DNA of 15,912 nucleotides from Verrucomicrobiota bacterium (GTDB lineage: Bacteria; Verrucomicrobiota; Verrucomicrobiia; Chthoniobacterales; UBA10450), in NCBI GenBank assembly GCA_003219355.1, contig QHOQ01000055.1, positions 1-15,912 on the forward strand, read 5' to 3'. This document shows, piece by piece, positions 12,082 through 15,912 of this stretch. A model generated the notes under the pieces. The model searched no databases. It was not told the origin of the DNA and saw nothing but the letters and a program-made list of their open reading frames with translations. Positions within the stretch are counted from its first letter, which is position 1; each line of letters begins with the position of its first letter. The translations under genes and the position numbers were made by a program.

Positions 12082-14298
12082 ATGACTAAAGCCGAGCCGA
12101 CTCTCGACCCGGTTGTCACACCGGATGTCGTGGCGGAACACGGCCTCATCCCCGAGGAATTCGAGCACATCAAGAAAATCCTCGGCCGTGAGCCCAATTT
12201 CACCGAGCTGGGAATCTTTTCAGTCATGTGGAGCGAGCATTGCTCGTACAAAAATTCGCGAAAAGAGCTGAAAAAATTCCCGACTACCGGGCCCAACATT
12301 CTCGTGCGCGCCGGAGAAGAAAACGCTGGCGTCGTCGATATCGGCGATGGCTGGGCGATCGCATTTAAGATGGAAAGCCACAACCATCCAAGCGCGATTG
12401 AACCCTTTCAAGGTGCGGCTACGGGGGTCGGCGGAATCATTCGCGACATTTTCACGATGGGCGCGCGTCCCGAATTTTGCCTGAATTCGCTGCGCTTCGG
12501 GCCGATAACGGAGCCAGTAGGGCCAGGCTCAAATGCCAGTCCGACTCCGACCGGACCAATGAAATCATCCAAGATCGCGGCAAACCGGCGTTTGTTTACG
12601 GGAGTCGTCAGCGGGATCGCTCATTACGGCAATTGCGTCGGAATCCCGACGATCGGCGGCGAGATTTATTTTGACGAAAGCTTCGAAGGTAATCCGCTCG
12701 TAAATGTTTTTTGCCTCGGCGTATTGCGACATGAACAGCTTGTGCGCGGTGCGGCGCACGGCGTGGGCAATCCAGTCTTTTACGCCGGCGCCGAGACCGG
12801 ACGTGACGGTCTCGCTGGCGCAGCGTTCGCGTCCCGCGAACTAACTGATCAATCGCGCGAAGATCGTCCTGCGGTTCAGGTCGGCGATCCGTTCAAGGAA
12901 AAATTATTACTCGAAGCGTGTCTCGAACTACTTACCCGCGGTGCCGTTGCCGGAATTCAGGACATGGGCGCCGCCGGTCTCACTTGTTCGACGTGTGAAA
13001 CGGCGAGTCGCGCCGACAGCGGAATTGAAATCGATTTGACCAGGGTGCCGAAACGCGAGCCGGGCATGACACCGTACGAAATTCTGCTAAGCGAATCACA
13101 GGAACGGATGCTGATCATCGCCAAGAGCGGTTACGAAAATGCCGTGCGCGAAGTTTTTGAAAAATGGGATGTCCCCTGCGCCGAGATTGGACACGTGACG
13201 GACGATGGTATGATGCGAGTCCGCAACGACGGCTCGGTTACCGCTGAAATTCCAGCCAAACCGCTTGCTGAAGAGGCGCCGCTTTACTCGCGCGAGGCAA
13301 AGGCGTTGCCAAAAACTGTGGCGTTCGACTTCGCAACTCTTCCGAAGATCGACGATCATCAAGCTCTTCGCCAACTGCTCAGCGATCCGACAATTGCATC
13401 GAAGAACTGGGTATATCGCCAATACGATCACACGGTGCGGACCGGGACGGTCGTAAAACCGGGATCGGACGCCGCCGTGTTTTTTGTCCGCTACGCAAAC
13501 AAAATTCTGGCCGCCACGAGCGATTGTAATTCGCTCTATTGCGCACTCGATCCTCGGGAAGGCGCCAAAATCGCTGTGGCGGAAGCGGCGCGGAATTTGA
13601 CTTGCTCCGGCGCAAGGCCGCTCGCCGTGACCGACAATTTGAATTTCGGCAATCCCTACAAACCGGAAAATTTCTGGCAACTACGCGAAGCGGTGGAAGG
13701 CATCGCCGAAGCTTGTCGCGCCTTCGGGACACCCGTTACCGGGGGAAACGTCTCTTTATATAATGAGAGTCCGGTAGGAGTCGTCGATCCGACGCCGACT
13801 ATTGGAATGGTCGGCTTGATTGACGAAGAACGACATATTACGACGCAATGGTTCAAAGACGGTGGTGACGTGGTCATTCTTGCCGGCCAAGCCGGCAACG
13901 AACTGGGCGGATCGCAGTTCCTGAAAGTTTGTCACGGACGCAAGCAAGGTCCTCCACCCCGTGTCGATCTTGAAATTGAAATTAAAGTGCAAAGCGCAGT
14001 TCGCGAGTTAATTCGCGAAGGTCTGGTGACGAGCGCGCACGACTGCTCCGAAGGCGGGCTCGCCGTTGCACTCGCTGAATGCTGCTTTAATCCGTCTGGC
14101 CTCTTGGGCGCGGATTGCGATCTTGATGGTGTCGGGATGGCTGTTTCAGCCGCAACTAACGAGCATGCCAGTACACCTCAGATTCTCTTCAACGAGTCGC
14201 AATCGCGGATTGTAATTTCCACCGCGCCCACGAATGTGGAAAACACGATATCGATCTTGCGGAAGCGCGCAGCAATTAGGCAAAGTCGGCGGCGATGA
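12082..14298 (+). CDS. purL: Phosphoribosylformylglycinamidine synthase subunit PurL, C-terminus frameshifted
   Basis: PurL converts formylglycinamide ribonucleotide to the amidine using ATP and ammonia from PurQ, in the fourth step of purine synthesis. The 738-residue frame is of the small (PurS/PurQ-dependent) type. It contains WSEHCSYKNSR (50-60) with the conserved His53, MESHNHPS (97-104), PFQGAATGVGGIIRDI, and later GGNVSLYNES and HDCSEGGLAVALAE. Similarity ends at about residue 729 (ISILRKR). The last few codons (to QSRRR) are out of frame, and the true C-terminus continues in the next frame from 14270. Residues 143-163 (EPVGPGSNASPTPTGPM and flanks) form a low-complexity Pro/Thr/Ser insertion that is unusual for the family. 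The ATG at 12082 gives a normal N-terminus; no Shine-Dalgarno is visible. Whether the truncated protein works is unknown. Confidence 0.93.
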   Translation: MTKAEPTLDPVVTPDVVAEHGLIPEEFEHIKKILGREPNFTELGIFSVMWSEHCSYKNSRKELKKFPTTGPNILVRAGEENAGVVDIGDGWAIAFKMESHNHPSAIEPFQGAATGVGGIIRDIFTMGARPEFCLNSLRFGPITEPVGPGSNASPTPTGPMKSSKIAANRRLFTGVVSGIAHYGNCVGIPTIGGEIYFDESFEGNPLVNVFCLGVLRHEQLVRGAAHGVGNPVFYAGAETGRDGLAGAAFASRELTDQSREDRPAVQVGDPFKEKLLLEACLELLTRGAVAGIQDMGAAGLTCSTCETASRADSGIEIDLTRVPKREPGMTPYEILLSESQERMLIIAKSGYENAVREVFEKWDVPCAEIGHVTDDGMMRVRNDGSVTAEIPAKPLAEEAPLYSREAKALPKTVAFDFATLPKIDDHQALRQLLSDPTIASKNWVYRQYDHTVRTGTVVKPGSDAAVFFVRYANKILAATSDCNSLYCALDPREGAKIAVAEAARNLTCSGARPLAVTDNLNFGNPYKPENFWQLREAVEGIAEACRAFGTPVTGGNVSLYNESPVGVVDPTPTIGMVGLIDEERHITTQWFKDGGDVVILAGQAGNELGGSQFLKVCHGRKQGPPPRVDLEIEIKVQSAVRELIREGLVTSAHDCSEGGLAVALAECCFNPSGLLGADCDLDGVGMAVSAATNEHASTPQILFNESQSRIVISTAPTNVENTISILRKRAAIRQSRRR

Positions 14299-14419
14299 AC
14301 TGCGCATCGCCATAAACGAGGAAACTTTCCGTTGGCCGATTGTCGACCTTTACGACGATTGGTTTAACGCCATCCGCCGCGCTGTTGAAGGCGAAACGGA
14401 AAGAATTCCCAGCTTGTGA
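14270..14419 (+). pseudogene. purL: Out-of-frame C-terminal end of purL
   Basis: Read in the +1 frame relative to purL, this gives QQLGKVGGDELRI, then EETFRWPIVDLYDDWFNAI, and ends with a TGA at 14417-14419. That is the conserved C-terminal end of PurL (G-VGGD, then W-V-L-W-I), so these 49 residues belong to the same gene. A reading that joins LRKR to QQLGKV is also two to four residues short of the usual spacing, which suggests a small deletion that is not a multiple of three near 14266-14275. No slippery heptamer is present. A sequencing or assembly error is equally possible. Confidence 0.88.
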
Positions 14420-14473
14420 AGCACTTTCGAAAACGCGAGATTGAATACGTTCCAATCTAGTGAATTATTGCGT

Positions 14474-15912
14474 GTGACCTCCCCCTCAGACAAGTTGGAC
14501 ATCGACAACGCGCCTGACTCGGCTGTTTTTCCGCAGCATGAGTGCGGGCTCTTCGGCGTGTTCGGCCATCCAAACGCGGCCGTCCTGACTTACTACGGGC
14601 TTTTCGCCTTGCAACATCGCGGCCAGGAGAGCGCCGGCATTGTCACGAGTAACGGGCCAGGCACGTCGTTCGTTCTGCACAAGGACATGGGCCTGGTCTC
14701 GCAGGTCTTTGGTCAGGCTGAGCTGGAAAAATTGAAAGGCACGCGTGCACTCGGGCACACGCGCTACTCGACCACCGGCACGAGCACGATCAAAAACGCG
14801 CAACCCTTTGTGGTCGATTGCGTGCGCGGCCAAATGGCGATCGCGCACAATGGCAACTTGATTAATGCGGATCTTTTGCGCGACGAGCTGGAACGCAAAG
14901 GCTCGATTTTTCAAACGACCGCCGATAGCGAGATCATTTTGCATCTGCTCGCGCGACCGGCCGACAACGGCGCCAGCGTGTTGTCAGCGTTGCGCAGAAT
15001 CGAAGGCGCATTTTCGCTTATCATCATGAGTGAGCGCGAGCTCATCGCCGTGCGCGATCCGTTCGGCTGGCGGCCGCTTTCGCTCGGCAAACTGGACGGC
15101 GCTTATGTGCTCGCCTCCGAAACCTGCGCCTTCGATCTCATTCACGCAGAATTCATTCGCGAGATCGAACCCGGCGAGGTTTTGATCATCGATGAAAACG
15201 GATTGCGATCAGAGCGGCCATTTTTGTCGCAACAACCGGCCTTCTGCATGTTCGAGTATGTGTATTTCGCGCGACCTGACAGCATCATCGGCGGTGTGAA
15301 CGTTGGCAAAGTGCGCACCGAAATGGGACGCGAGCTGGCGCGCAAATTTCCAGTCGAGGCAGACATCGTCATCCCGGTGCCGGACTCGGGGAATTACGCC
15401 GCGCTTGGTTTCGCCCAGGAATTGAATATTCCCTATTCGCACGCCTTCGTGCGCAATCACTACATTGGCCGCACGTTCTTGCAGCCGAGCCAGCTCATCC
15501 GCGATTTCGATGTGCGTGTGAAATTGAACCTGATCAAGGAAATGGTCGCGGGTAAACGGGTGGTGGTGGTCGACGATTCAATCGTGCGCGGCACGACTGC
15601 GCGGGCCCGCGTGGTGAATTTGCGCGAAGCCGGCGCGAAAGAGGTGCACATGCGTGTGAGTTGTCCGCCGCATCGCTTCGCCTGCCATTACGGCATCGAT
15701 TTTCCCGATCCGGAAAAGTTGATCGCAAACAGAATGTCGATGGAAGAAATCTGCAAATATCTCGGCGTAGATAGTCTCGGTTATCTTGATGTCGAAGGAA
15801 TGGTGCGGGCAACCGGCCAGCCGATGAACAAATTTTGCCTGGCTTGTTTCAATGGTGATTATCCCCTGCCCGTCGATCCGGCGCTCGATAAATTCATCAT
15901 GGAGAAACGAGA
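14474..15912 (+). CDS. purF: Amidophosphoribosyltransferase PurF, iron-sulfur type (runs off the right edge)
   Basis: PurF makes 5-phosphoribosylamine from PRPP and glutamine, the first committed step of purine synthesis. The N-terminal Ntn glutaminase domain begins HECGLFGVFG, with the nucleophile Cys24 behind a 23-residue propeptide, followed by LQHRGQESAGIV, GHTRYSTTG and AHNGNL. The phosphoribosyltransferase domain has the PRPP loop VVVVDDSIVRGTT (363-375). Cysteines C258 (AFCMFEY), C404 (CHYGID), C455 and C458 (CLAC) match the four ligands of the 4Fe-4S cluster in Bacillus PurF, so this is the Fe-S, propeptide-processed class. I chose GTG at 14474; there is no good Shine-Dalgarno and no in-frame ATG before the Cys. 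The gene follows the restored purL end by 54 bases. There are 479 complete codons, with the stop outside the window. Confidence 0.95.
   Translation, partial: MTSPSDKLDIDNAPDSAVFPQHECGLFGVFGHPNAAVLTYYGLFALQHRGQESAGIVTSNGPGTSFVLHKDMGLVSQVFGQAELEKLKGTRALGHTRYSTTGTSTIKNAQPFVVDCVRGQMAIAHNGNLINADLLRDELERKGSIFQTTADSEIILHLLARPADNGASVLSALRRIEGAFSLIIMSERELIAVRDPFGWRPLSLGKLDGAYVLASETCAFDLIHAEFIREIEPGEVLIIDENGLRSERPFLSQQPAFCMFEYVYFARPDSIIGGVNVGKVRTEMGRELARKFPVEADIVIPVPDSGNYAALGFAQELNIPYSHAFVRNHYIGRTFLQPSQLIRDFDVRVKLNLIKEMVAGKRVVVVDDSIVRGTTARARVVNLREAGAKEVHMRVSCPPHRFACHYGIDFPDPEKLIANRMSMEEICKYLGVDSLGYLDVEGMVRATGQPMNKFCLACFNGDYPLPVDPALDKFIMEKR

Noticed and set aside
13096..13680. A 194-codon minus-strand frame inside purL
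   Set aside because: It is antisense to strongly conserved PurL sequence, has an unusual composition, and has no ribosome-binding site.
14234..14419. A separate small gene between purL and purF
   Set aside because: From 14270 on it is the PurL C-terminal end, and before that it is a shadow of purL. No independent start signal is present.
1..15912. CRISPR arrays, transposons, prophage or defence genes
   Set aside because: No spaced direct repeats, transposase or integrase motifs, terminal inverted repeats with target duplications, or phage-type proteins were seen.

Overview
The window looks like chromosomal DNA of a Verrucomicrobiota bacterium, probably a soil lineage near Chthoniobacterales. 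This is an inference from gene content and protein style: an McsA-McsB-ClpC cluster in an otherwise Gram-negative-looking genome, secreted Tyr/Trp-rich proteins with a C-terminal peptidoglycan-binding domain, moderately high GC, and frequent GTG starts. No database search was possible. There are no rRNA or tRNA genes, CRISPR arrays, phage genes or insertion sequences that I can recognise.

Layout. Everything from 1 to 11934 is transcribed leftward (minus strand); purL and purF at 12082-15912 run rightward. Read in the direction of transcription, the leftward part holds: three tandem small secreted Thr-rich proteins (11934 to 10494) ending in a strong terminator; a membrane-anchored unknown protein (10406-9900); a class III aminotransferase (9850-8432); transaldolase (8334-7345); the tRNA methyltransferase TrmL (7299-6772); and a secreted peptidoglycan-binding protein with a terminator. 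Next comes a second, diverged copy of the trmL/peptidoglycan-binding-protein/terminator unit in which trmL survives only as a 156-base relic. After that come an orphan LolD-type ABC ATPase, a branched-chain-type aminotransferase gene broken by an in-frame TAG, and mcsA-mcsB-clpC, with clpC running off the left edge.

Functional themes. McsA, McsB and ClpC form a protein-quality-control module: arginine phosphorylation marks proteins for the ClpC unfoldase. PurL and PurF catalyse two steps of de novo purine synthesis. The secreted proteins are envelope-associated and have clearly multiplied by local tandem duplication (a 2x unit and a 3x unit).

Two core metabolic genes are disrupted: the aminotransferase by an amber codon at 3275-3277 and purL by a frameshift near 14270 that removes its last ~49 residues. 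These could be real lesions or sequence/assembly errors; the sequence alone cannot decide. The most novel observations are the trmL relic that exposes the duplication history, and a 63-base non-coding block upstream of two of the three small secreted genes that matches at 60 of 63 positions and carries a perfect 12-base palindrome.
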